A stretch of DNA of 64,000 nt from Ananas comosus (taxonomy: Eukaryota; Streptophyta; Magnoliopsida; Poales; Bromeliaceae), in NCBI RefSeq assembly GCF_001540865.1, contig NC_033642.1:3057365-3121364 (forward strand), read 5' to 3'. Of the stretch, positions 37,201-49,100 are shown piece by piece. Numbering within the stretch: the stretch's first letter is position 1; each line of letters opens with the position of its first letter. The translations under genes were made by a program, and so were the position numbers. Under the pieces are notes generated by a model, which saw nothing but the letters and a program-made list of their open reading frames with translations, had not been told where the DNA came from and did not search any database.

Positions 37201-38500
37201 CGGCGAGTGGAATTTTTACAAAGGTCGGTTCAGGCTTCGTTTCGAGACTGTTCGCGTGCCTCGTCAGAGTTGACGCTGGATCCTATGCGCCTTTTTGCCG
37301 TCCAGATCTGTCGCGAGGCACGTTCCTGTTGGTTGTTAGACCAGTTTGAGCCGAACTTACTGACTTGGCTAGTTTGAGGCCTGATTGAGCTCTGAACCAA
37401 GAACGATAACGGCTGCATACTCGCTTGGGTAGCGCCCAACAGAGTGCCCACTCCGCGGAGTAGGCTTTGTGCTTTTGCGTTGGTGTGCTGCCATGCGCCA
37501 GTGGACTTGCTGCTCGCACGGACAAGACAGTTAGAGTGGATGACGCCCGATAGTCGCACGGGGCAGGGACGGGTGTAATTCCAACAGATCCCGGGGACGG
37601 GTTAATGCTTACAGTCCCGATTAGGATTGGTCAGATTTGACCATTTCGTACAGTTGGTTAGTGTAGAGCATGAGATAGTGTAGTGGACGATCAGCGCTAG
37701 AATATCTTGCTCCTGGCTCTTCCTTCTATCTTCCTCCTTCTGTAGACTTAGTGGCTTGACGCGATGTGCTGTTTTGGGAGGTACCCCCCACTGAAGGACT
37801 CACTTGTTTTACAGTAGTTTCTCCCGCCCAGTATGTTACCCGTATTTTTTGCAGACGCCCACAAGGTCGCGGCGTCGGACGGCGCTAGCACGCCGTCCGT
37901 GGATCCAGGATCAGCAGGCAAGGCATCGCGAGTTTAGAGCCCTACCGCTCGTGCTCGACTAGAGGTGCCCTACTCGCAGGTAGATGCTTTGTTTCTAGTT
38001 TATGTACATAGTGAGTTAACTCGCACAGTGGCGGTAGCACTTGTATTTTGGATCTGAACTATGTATATGAAACTCTGTTTTATTTAGCTTCTGTTTTCTC
38101 TAGCAGCTCTCTACTCTAACTGTTCGTAGTAGTGTTTGATTTACAGTACAGCTATCCCGCTTCGTACACAGCGGAAACATATCTTTGATATACCGGCGGA
38201 CTTTTGTCCGGCGTGCCGCGGGTAACGTCGTAACTCCGGGCGTGCACACAATATCCATGAAATTTCCATATCTTGAGAAAGACATGGAGCTAAAGATCTT
38301 AGCCCCGAGTTCATTATTTCCATCAATGAATTGCAAAGTTGGTGTTATAGGAGGAGTTGGTGCCACTGGTTTAGTCTCTAGAGAGCTTTGGACATAAAGC
38401 TACCAACTTGTATTTTCCATACATTCTTCAATCCATTGTAGTGCTGAAGAAGCCTTTGAAGATGGCCTTCCAAAGAAGTTTTCATGCCGCTTCATGCAGT
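34205..38500 (-). pseudogene. Unrecognised gene relic split by an LTR
   Basis: On the minus strand several exon-like pieces line up. At about 38290-38500: RELDCMKRHENFFGRP, SSALQWIEECMENT, a stop, then KPVAPTPPITPTLQF and SFSRYGNFMD. At 35757-35870: KDHILDCALLFKEIRKDG followed by KIKAMAE, ending in a donor GAG|GTAATA. At 34695-34765: EQKVEEAHKLSIIIGDLELQ after a 'ctttcag' acceptor. At 34205-34282: YSSANVHYDGRSNGDYQ. Composition suggests a helical, possibly coiled-coil protein. A 2.36-kb LTR (35887-38247) separates the first two pieces. The frame has a stop and does not join cleanly across the insertion, so I treat it as decayed. Exon linkage is inference. Confidence 0.35.
35887..38247 (+). 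mobile_element. Solo-LTR-like insertion, about 2.36 kb
   Basis: A GC-richer block with no coding domain is flanked by the direct repeat ACAATAT (35880-35886 and 38248-38254). Its 3' part shares 'gtagtagtgtttgatttaca', 'cgcttcgta' and 'gtcggcgtgcc'-type wording and a '…gggcgtg.aca' end with the LTR ending at 57607. Near its left end is a 19-bp palindrome, cgacactct-g-agagtgtcg (35920-35938). The exact termini are uncertain because the left end does not begin with TG. Confidence 0.6.
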
Positions 38501-38639
38501 CAAGCTCCCTTATGACTGAAGCAGAAGGAAATAAAACCTAACAATTTGCTGAAGAAAGCTACATAAGCGACATTTAAAAGTAAAATAAAGCTTGTAATTG
38601 TAAAGAAAGCTAATAGTCAAAATTAAAATTATAATACAA

Positions 38640-39020
38640 ATAATCTTAAATGGCATTATATATATACAGTAAAAAACTTCACCAGTTAACATGCAAACTA
38701 CCATCTCCCTCTGCCGATCCACTAAGATACGCCCACTCCCGTGGACCGCGTGCAGGAACACCGGTGAGCCCCGCAATCCCTCTTCACGCACAGTCAACGA
38801 TGGGACCCGTCGAATGCGGAGAGCGCAGCGGCGCCGATTGCGGAGAGCTCTGCCGTACCCGCTTAGGGATCCTCTATCTTCATCCAGTGCTCGCCTCCCT
38901 AAACCCTAATAGCACTACACCGAAGCTGTTCTAATAGCACTACACCGAAGCTGTATATGTCGCTCTTCACGGATAAGTGGCCTCGCGGAAAAATGTAAAC
39001 ATTGTTAGAAATAAGTTATC
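38640..39020. other. Small GC-rich patch, no gene supported
   Basis: Overlapping short frames at 38691-38934 show Arg/Pro-rich composition without recognisable motifs. It contains the 11-bp phrase 'tagcactacac' twice, near 38910 and 38935, as part of a short tandem duplication. Confidence 0.35.
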
Positions 39021-39023
39021 ACT

Positions 39024-39257
39024 AACCGACCCTATTCATCGGAATCGGACCGTGTTCATTTATGATGTAATATGTTACCACCTCAACTTGTATACTTTCT
39101 AACCAACCCTGTTCATCGAAATCAGGCTTTGTTCATTTCTGATGTAATATGTTACCATCTCAACGTGTATACTTTCTAACCGACCATGTTCATCGAAATC
39201 GGGTCCTGTTTATTTCTGATGTAATATATTACCACCTCAACTTGTATACTTTCTAAA
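39024..39257. repeat. Minisatellite, about 76 bp x 3
   Basis: Three consecutive units contain 'gttcatcgaaatc', 'tgatgtaatatgttacca' and 'cctcaacttgtatactttct' with modest divergence. No coding meaning. Confidence 0.8.
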
Positions 39258-39484
39258 TATATAACAGCGAGCGTAAACATTCATATTTATCTGCTTTTGC
39301 ATAATTTGAGGATGAGTCGAAATATAACCTGTAGCAATATATTCTGGAGCCGCATAGCCACGGTTTCGACAATATATTCTGGAGCCGCAGTAAAGAAATT
39401 GATGTTAGAAGCACAATAACAATTTTTTTTGTGTTCCCTTCCATAGAAAAGAAATGAGAAAAAAAAAATCAAGGAAAGAAGAAC

Positions 39485-39965
39485 TTCATGGTTTTCTTTG
39501 AGGCATAGCCATTCCGATGCTGTCCATGTTGAGGAGCCGAGTGGTATTTTGGAGCGCCCCGTCGGTGATAGCGACGATGCCATTCTTGTCGAGCACGTAG
39601 AAAGGCATAGCTGAGGGGGCAGTCAACGTCAACGACGCTTCATTAGTCTACCTGCACAAAGGTGCTAGCAAAGGAGGTCGGTGGCGGAGGTGGTGCCATG
39701 CGGCAAATAAGGCGAGAAGAGGGGTAGCGAGGAAGACGCCGAGGACGGAGATGAGGGGATTACGGGGGAAGTTGGCTCAGGTGAATGGCAAAGAGGACGG
39801 AGAAAATGACCAAAGAGGGGAAAAGGGTGAGAGCGAGCACAGGAAAAGTATTGGGGAGGATGGGGAGGATGTACGACAGTATGGCCAGATCCAAACCCGT
39901 TGGTGTGGGGTCAGCATGGGAGCAGAAGCATGGGCTAAGGTATGGGCACCTTGACTTCTGTTTCC
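39485..39965 (-). pseudogene. Gene fragment with hydrophobic segments
   Basis: Minus-strand pieces read FPVLALTLFPSLVIFSVLF (about 39800-39860), LISVLGVFLATPLLALFAAW (about 39700-39760, another frame) and VLDKNGIVAITDGALQNTT (about 39545-39605). They occur in different frames separated by stops. They resemble pieces of a membrane protein followed by a soluble part, now frame-disrupted. Family not recognised; chance hydrophobic frames cannot be excluded. Confidence 0.3.
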
Positions 39966-39999
39966 TCTCTGTTTTTTCTTCTTTTTTTTTTAAAAGATG

Positions 40000-40190
40000 G
40001 GTCGCATCCGCGCCGGCTCGCGGCGGCACGCCGCCCTCGGCTCGCGCCGCACGCCCAGGCCCACTCGCGCTGCCCGCGCCCGCGGACGCTCGCCTACTCG
40101 CCTGCCCACGCCCGCGCCCGCGCCCGCCTGCGTCGGCTCGCCCGCCCCCTCCCCGCTTGTGCTGATCGCGGAGGGCCCTGCCGTACCAGC
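40000..40190. repeat. GC-rich low-complexity island
   Basis: Second island of cgcgcccgcg-type sequence, preceded by a T/A-rich tract 'cttttttttttaaaagatgg'. Open frames on both strands reflect composition. Similar in wording to 30340-30830, suggesting a common source. Confidence 0.55.
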
Positions 40191-40787
40191 TTAGAATCCT
40201 GACCACATCATTTACCCGTACCGCAGGCCGCCAGCCAGCGCCATGCGTAGGTACGGCTGCGCAATCGAAAAAGCGATCTGTTGTCGCCAGCCAGGAAGAT
40301 CGTTTGTGAAGGAGAAAAAGAAAAAAGGGAGAAGACACTGCCGCCATGCGAACGGAGGTATGAGAAGAGCAGCCGCCATACTCCGATCACAAATATCGTA
40401 GCACCCGCGGAGAAGAACACGAAGCATCAGCTCTCCACCCTTTTCCCTTTTTTTTTAAAAAAGCATGTGACCACCTTTATTAGGACTTCCTGCACTCTTT
40501 GTCCTTTCCCGTGATGGGAACTGCACGTTATTGTTCCTCGAAACCCATGCACAAATTTTTTTTTTTATTCCAGATTCATCCTTGTTTTTTATAAAATTTT
40601 GTTATGGATTTAAATTTACATCAATTTTAAAATATATATGATTTTCTAACTTAGAAAACAATATACATATATTTTATCTACTCATCCTCAGTTACAGAAA
40701 AATTTCAGTTAATTTATAAACTGCTGCAAATGTACAGTACAATTATCTTCTAAACAGCTATCTCTCTCTCTCTCACACACACGCACT

Positions 40788-40797
40788 ATCATATATA

Positions 40798-40882
<85 letters not shown>

Positions 40883-40955
40883 CTCGCACAATAATAAATA
40901 TATTATTTATATATATCAAATTAAATATTTGTTTGATGTTTATTTTTTCTAAAAT

Positions 40956-41008
<53 letters not shown>

Positions 41009-41010
41009 AT

Positions 41011-41045
<35 letters not shown>

Positions 41046-41065
41046 TATATTATATGAGAGAGATG
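40788..41065. repeat. Long (AT)n microsatellite cluster
   Basis: Two near-pure AT blocks of about 90 bp each are separated by about 80 bp of A/T sequence. Self-complementary and able to extrude cruciforms. Another block lies at 41338-41420. The YIYIYI frames are artefacts. Confidence 0.9.
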
Positions 41066-41792
41066 AGGGAGAAAACAAAAAAAAAACCCTAAAACCCACA
41101 GTGAGTGAGAGAGAGAAACAAAAAAAAATGGGAAAAAAAAGTACCCGAAAGAGAGAGAGGTATGTAGTAATTTTTTTTAGGCATTATACATAAATATATA
41201 TTGTGAGACAATCCAACAACAAGAATCATCTGCCAATTGCTTAAAATTAACGTCAACCATAAAAATCACCTACCATTTGTAAAAAATTTACATCATACCA
41301 ATATTAAGTTTGATTATATATAAATATACACACTCTCTCATATATATACTATATATATATATAACATCTATATATTATATATATATTTATATATATATAT
41401 ATATATATAATATATATAAGAGAGGGAGTGGAGAAAAAGTGGGCCACACAGGGCCCCCACAGTGCCCCCAAATCCGGAGAGAGGAGAGAGAGAGAAGAGA
41501 GAGAGAGGAGTCTGTGAGGATTTTTTTTTTTTTTAAAGGTGGGCCCCACAAAAGGACCCTTGGAACCCGGAGAGGGCTCCAAGGGGTTCCCCTTTCATGC
41601 TTGTAAAAAAAAAATGATGATAAATGATAAATGATGATAAATATAAATAAATAAAATCATTTAATAAAAATCGCTTTTTTTTCTGAATTTAGGTCGAAGG
41701 GCCCATCTCTGCTTCCGCGCGGCGCGCCAAAATTCCAACGTAGCGAGCAGATCAGACGGCAACGATCGAGTCTGCTGCCTGCCGTCGCTGCG

Positions 41793-43047
41793 ATGGACGC
41801 CGATAAGCATCCCAAGCCCGCTGCGGAGGTGTCTCTTTCTCTTCAATCCCTTCTTTTTCTCTTCTTGTCTCGCCCTACCTGGCGAGTTCGTTGGTGGTTT
41901 GGGAAAGAAATCCAGCATTCTTGTGCAGGTCACGGAGAGGAGCAAAAAGAAATGCAGGATGAATAAGGAGGATGAAGCCGAAGGGGAAGAGATCGTCATC
42001 GACGAAGGTACAGTTACGCTATTCAATGAACTGACGCAACGACTGTTATTATCATCAACTATATAAACCTGTTTCTGTACTTTTACATTCTTCTGGTCCT
42101 TAGTCTCTTAGAACACAAGAAAGGTAAAGATAGATGGCAATTAGCACCTGCCCTTTTCAGATGACTAGAACATTTGTCGTGTATTGGTACACCCCTTGCC
42201 ATTATCTGCCCGTCCCGGCCCCGCCCACCCTCCTGCCCTTGAAAAAGAGGAAAAGAAGTGTTAAGAGAAAAACATGATTGACTGTTGCTGTTATTGTGCA
42301 GTTCTTTTTAAAATAGCACCTGTCTTCTTAGCTAATAATTCATTATCAGTTTACCTCCAAAAATAGAAAGTTAATTTTGGGCGTAGCCTACTGCGGCCAC
42401 GGGAACACCCAAATCTTGCCAAACTCTCTTTTGGTAGGTGGCGCGGAAGTATGAAGCAGTGGAAGCGAAGTCATATGGGTCGTTGGGATCCATAGTAATC
42501 TTTCTCACAAGGCCTTAGTTTTGAGCAAATATTGTTTGCAGGAAGTTCTTTCTCGCTAATTCCAATTAAGCGCTTTGGAAAGTTCTCCTGATTTTCATGC
42601 CCATTAATACCATTCGGAGTCCTCTCCTAAATGTCTAAATAATGTTAATATCTCGATATATTTTGCTGTGGAGGCTTACATACCAGTGGAACTTTAAATT
42701 GCCCAGTTGAAAGAATGTACTGGCAAAATAAGAGCAACTCAAAACCATTGAAAAGAATGGGTTAGGTAAATCATTGACGGCATGTTGCAAGAGGTCTGCG
42801 ATTGAATGGACCATCCCTGGACGTGTTAGTTATGACTAGGTGCTGAGATTCGTTGGACATCCAACGTAATGCTTAACATCATATGAGTGATGTCCCCTGC
42901 AGTAATTTTATATTCCTTGTTTCGAAATCTTTCCTTATCGGACATTGGATCATTACTGTTCCACCTACCCCCACTAAACCCTAGGCATCGAATGGTAAAA
43001 AAGTTAGTAGTAAACATTATTCCCATACTATCAATAGCATTCTACTG

Positions 43048-43144
<97 letters not shown>

Positions 43145-46100
43145 TTATGGTTGTTTTTTGTATGTAGGTCCTTCAAGTGTTGCTATAAACCAAGTTTAAA
43201 TAATGGATGTTGATCCCAGCCTGGCTTATCGAGTGAGATTTATTGTACTTTGTCATCATTTCCTTTGAATTGAATTTGTTCATATTTAGGACTACAGTAA
43301 TATATATATTTTTCGAGAGATGAAGGAACCTTTGCCTTGAATATGAACTAACATACAACACAGTTTCAAAGATTTTGATGCACTGATAGGGTCATGGTGC
43401 GCCATTTCTTTGAAACTTACGCACATAATAATAGAAAAGTTATACTTTTGTTGGACAAAAGGAGATAGGCAACTAACAATCCTTTTTTTGGTTAATATTT
43501 TAATACTATAATCATTAAGTTTTAGAAGGGATTGAGTCACCCTATTTGTATGTTTTTTTTGCTGCTAGAAGAAAAGAGTTTAGACCCATCTTGGTTGATG
43601 CTGGTAGTGGAAAGGCATTTTCCATAATTAGTCTTCCATGTAGTTGAGTTAAAACTCGGAAATGGCAAATCTTCTCAGTTTAACTAGGATAGTTGTTGGA
43701 AATTGAAAACGTATGGGTTTACATTGCTGACGGGTGTCTCCTATCTTTGTTACATTTTTACTGTAAAGCCTTGTAGGAGATATCATATGCTTTGAGTGCC
43801 ACATTATTGTATAAAATTAATTGTTTGCTTACTTTTATTATCTTTTTTCTCTACCATGTTCTCTATTCTATTCATCTTATTTTATCTCTGGTATTATTGG
43901 CATTATCAAATTTTACAGTTGTAAACTAATTTTCCTTTGCTCACTCTATTGTCTCTCTATACTTGTTTACTATGATGGAATATACTTTAATTTAATTTTG
44001 ATTTTTCATTTTCTGTTCAGGATTATACTGAATATGGGAAACGAGAGGCTGTTAGACAATTGCAGCTTATAAAAGCATTATATACCATGGATTTTATACA
44101 TGTTAGTGCTTATATGCATAGTGATTTGTCCTTAAGATTGCACATAGCAATTGATCAAGGGGTGTATTTTGTTAAAAGTTTCTCTTCCCAAATGCAGTTT
44201 GGCATGCCTTTGGACGAAATTATTGAAAAGTTGAAGGAACATAAAGTGATCTCAACAAGTAATGTGGGACTTGAAGGGTCTGTAAATGTAAGTACCTTAA
44301 CATATCCTTCAATTACTAAAGAACATACTTATGTTGTGTCTTCAAATGCTTTATGCAGCAAAGGTTCTCCAGGTTGCTGTGCGTGAGGCAGCGTGAAGCG
44401 TATTACCGCCTTCTGGAAAAACTAGTTAGTTTTTCTCCATATATTCAGGTCATCCTCTGCGATTGTTACTCGTACTTTGGTTTTGTTTAAAAAAATAAAA
44501 ATATTGTTTCTTACTATTATTTTTCCTTTGTTACTTGTTGCAGTGGGATGATGAATGCGATGAGAAACTGGAATGGCTTAATGAGAACGGTCATCTTCCT
44601 TCTCTCTGTGGTGATGTTCGTGGTTCTAGAATGCTCTTGATATGTGTTGAATATATTGCTTTGTTTTGGATATGATTATATTTATTGGTGCAATTCAGTA
44701 ATTTCATTCTTTTTCTGGAAGGAGTTTTGTGATATACTGTGTTTCATGGAGCGGAGGTTCCATCCCCTCATACGTGAGGTATTAATACAAAATTCTTTAG
44801 TCATATATTTAATCTTTGATTGTTACAGAAATGATTGAAGTAGTTCAATTTTAGGGCCACAAGGATGTCTTATTAGCTGTAATCAAACGAAGATCTATAG
44901 GAGCACGGCGGGAGGTGGAACAGGTAAATAGGTTTGGCCATTTGCACATTGGTAAATTACCTGTAAATTATTTGAATAGTGTAATGTTGTTGGGGGGTTA
45001 AGGGGACTAGAACCACCCAACATTTGCCAATTGCCAGCTAAACTTTTAAAATTTTATGTATACCACCTAAACTTTCAAAAATTTACAATTAAGCACCTAT
45101 GTTCATATTCCATCATAAGAAACAATAAAGAAAATGCATGCTGACAGCAAAGATGAGTTTCCGCGATGCCAAAACTCACTCTGATGGATAAAATTAACCA
45201 TAACTATGACATTTAATTTGTCAAACTCAAAAGCTAGAAATCAATATCTATAGAACTATAAGATTGAATTTTACTGCCAAAAAAAAAACTTCTTTATTGC
45301 CAGCATGTGTTTTCTATTATTTTTTGGTCAATTACAAAATTTTAGACATTTAGATAGGAGATATGAAATTTTGAAAGTTTTTATGTGGTTATCTGCAAAC
45401 AGGGTAAAGTTTGGAACGGTTGTGGTGCAATTAATCCCTTTTTTCTGCTTAGGGATTTGAGCGTTATGGCTGTCTACTCACTACTCATAGCGATTTTATT
45501 GAAAACTATATTGAGGAACGCAAGCACGCTTCGAAGGTATGCTGTCGCATTTCATAATATCTGTCTCTAACCTATCCCTTTTTTCCAACATAAATTAATA
45601 TATTAACACTGATATTTGGGACAAAAATATTTTTTAACATTTTGCTGTCGTTATTATGTAAAAATGTTTTGGAGACATCTTTACCTTTTTATTTTAGGGG
45701 CCTATGTCAAAACAGTCTATTGTTGGGGAGGTCGGAGTACATCTTCACCTTTTTTATTTTATTATAATATTGTTTGCTTGTGAAGCTTTTTAACTTCTTT
45801 TGGTTGTAACTTCTTTGACTTGGTATTTGTCATAAATTTACTTTAAAATGAAATTAGAGATTCAGAAATGAGGTCAATACAAGTATATTTCATATACATA
45901 TACATAATATGTATATGTATATGCATAAGTATATGAACTTGTACATATTTTTACATATTTATGCACTTGTGTCTGTATATGTAAATCTATATGTATATAG
46001 GATAGGACTACTATATTGTCTACAGGATATGAATAGTGCTTACTATAGAACTTTTTCCCTTTGGATCCACCTAATAGTAAACCCTATGCATCCAAGAGGC

Positions 46101-49100
46101 CAAATGTCAATAGTCAACACTATTCCTATATTATCTATAGTTAGTAGCGTGGCATTATATATATGCGTGTGTATATATATGCCATCCCTCTATGTTTTTT
46201 TTAATATATAGAGTTGCGGAATTTGGAGGGGAATTTGGAGGCCTGATGTAAAGTCACGTCATCCCTCTATGTTTTCTGTATATATGGAGCGTGTTTGGTT
46301 CGCCCTTTTTTTCACCCGGAATTGAAATCGGAATGGACGAATCTGTTTGTCCGTGTTTGATATGCGAGATTTCCATTCCCATTCCGATTCCTGGATGAAT
46401 GGGAATCCCCCAATTACCCCTTTCTCCAATCTGGCCTAGGGTTGGATATTGAATCCAGGCAATGGATTAATTTGTTCGAATTAAATTTAACTTTTCTAAG
46501 TTTATTTTTTAATTCAAATATAAGTTTAAATTAAAAATTATATTTATAAATTTAAACTTTAATTTGAACTTAAATTAAAAATTAAAATTCAATCAAGCAT
46601 TTCGAATCTAATTTATAAATTTGAATTTAAATTTAAATCTAAAGTTTAAATTTAAAATTTTATTCAAATTTTATTTAAAATTTAGATTAAATTTATGGAT
46701 TCAAATTGAAATTTGAATTATAATTTTAAGTTTGAATTTGAATAAATCAAAATTTAGTTTTATATTCTGAATTANTGGTACTGGTTGTAGTACGAGTAGT
46801 TTTCCGAGTTTCTAGAGGTTGACCAGATCTACGAGATATCGTTGTGGGAGTTATTGGCCGAGTTAGTGTCGTCATCGTACACGGCCATCATACAGACCGG
46901 CACCTCCTCGACTTCTCCTCCCGACTAGATATGCCTATCTGGAACTAGCGGCAGCTGCGGATTTTATTTGTTATAGTGGACGAGCTCGACCTAGGACGCC
47001 ATGACCACGACCACGGCCACGGCCCAGACATTGTAGTCGTATTCCACCGAGGAGATATCCGCGAACATGGTAGGCGACGTGGTCGAGGGAGTCGAGGGAG
47101 GAGAACATGATATTATATTTATATATTATTGTATAACTTGTATTTATTTTGTATATTCTGTTTTGATTATTTGGTATTGATTATATTATTGAGATTCTAT
47201 TGGTTGTGATGTTGTAATGTGTATTAATTTTGTGATGTTGTGACGTGTATTACTTTTGTGATGTTGTGATGTGTTGTGATGTGTTGTAATGTGTATTGAT
47301 AGGTATCTGTATTGTATTCTTGTATTGAATTTTGTATTGATTTTTGTGCAGCAAAATTTTTGCCGAGGCAGGCAGTTGTATTGGACACGGTGAATGGATC
47401 ACCGTGTCCATTTGTATTGGACACGGTGAACCATTCACCGTGTCCAATACAAATGTATTGGACACGGTGATCCATTCAGCGTGTCCTATATATACCCCGA
47501 AAATGGCTAAGTCCGTGTCCAATACAACTAGCCAAGCCGTATTTGGCCAAATATGGAAGTAAAGGACACGGTGAATGGTTCACCGTGTCTAAACGCGGTG
47601 AACAGTTCATCGTGTTTAGACACGGTGAACGAATCACCGTGTCTAATGTAATACTAACACCCCGCCGTGGGCGTGAGTAATACAATGAACACGGTGATTG
47701 GTTCACCGTGTCTAAACACGGTGAACCAATTGCCGTGTTCAACTTAGCCACCTAGCCCAGGCCCTGCCCGCGTGGCGCTGGCGTGGCAGGGTCAGGGCGA
47801 TTTTTGCAAATAATTTTTAGACGGGGCTATTTGCGCAAATAAAATTTTTCAGGGGGCTATTTGCAAAAAAAGCCCAAAAAAAAAAGATTTTCCATAGGGT
47901 TGATATATTAACAAACCAATCATACAGAAACCAATACATTTGCATTTTGTATGTACAAATGGATGTTCAATGTATGTTTGTATGCACGTATGCATAGAAC
48001 TAATCTAAAACTCCCAAATAAACTGAAAATCCTAATCTAATAAGACTTCCAAAATTAACCCACTGAATCTTAATCAGACTCAGATTCAATTCAGCATTTG
48101 ATTCAGACTCTTCTAGTACCGGTCCATTGTCCAACCAAATATTTCGAATACGGTTCCGTCGACGAGTTCCCCATCAATTAGATATTCCTTTTGTCTTCGT
48201 CGTGATTCGTCTTCTGGTTCCATTTTCTATGTTAAACCAAAACCCCCTAAGTGTATAGATTGTTGACACTCCAACCGCTGCCCATTCAGTCATGCAGAAT
48301 TCGAGTTCGGAAAAAAGGAAACCAAAGAATTTATGTCTTTTATATATTCTAATCAAAATTTAAAGGGATGACGTGGCTTCACACACAGCCTCCAACTTCC
48401 TCAACTTTATGGGGATGTTTGGTTCGAAGTCGGAATCGGTATCGGAATCGGAATAAGAATATGCTGAAAACGGAATCGAAATGATTCATTACCTCATTCT
48501 GTTTGGTTCGCCACTTGAATCGGAATCAGAATAAACCATTTCCANATCATTTTAAAATTTTGACATAAATTTTTAATATTTAATTTTTAGTTTGAATGTA
48601 AACTAATATATTGTAAAGATAAAATTGACATATTAATTTAATTGTGTTTCTGATATCTATTTAAACCAAACACCGACAATGGAAATGGTTTATTCTGATT
48701 CCGATTCAAGTGGCGAACCAAACAGAATGAGGTAATGAATCATTTCGATTCCGTTTTCAGCATATTCTTATTCCGATTCTGATACTGATTCCGATTCCGA
48801 CTTCGAACCAAACATCCCCATAAAGTTGAGGAAGTTGGAGGCCGTGCGTGAAGCCACGTCATCCCTTTATAGAAAAAACGTAAATTTTGATTAGAATATA
48901 TAAAAGACATAAATTCTTTGGTTTCCTTTTTTCCGAACTTGAATTCTGCATGACTGAATGGGCAGCGGTTGGAGTGTCTACAATCTATACACTTAGGGGG
49001 TTTTGGTTTAACATGGAAAATGGAACCAGAAGACGAATCACGACGAAGACAAAAGGAATATCTAATTGATGGGGAACTCGTCGTCGGAACCGTATTCGAA

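Noticed and set aside
40773..41099. Tyr-Ile repeat protein
   Set aside because: Direct translation of an AT microsatellite.
44102..44197. Coding use of the 96 bp between exons 4 and 5
   Set aside because: It is in frame and stop-free, but it starts with GTTAGT and ends in a pyrimidine-rich tract plus CAG, so an intron is more likely; kept as a possible isoform.
47383..47740. CRISPR-like array of palindromic repeats
   Set aside because: The palindromes are partly adjacent with irregular spacing and belong to a transposon; no cas genes and a eukaryotic setting.
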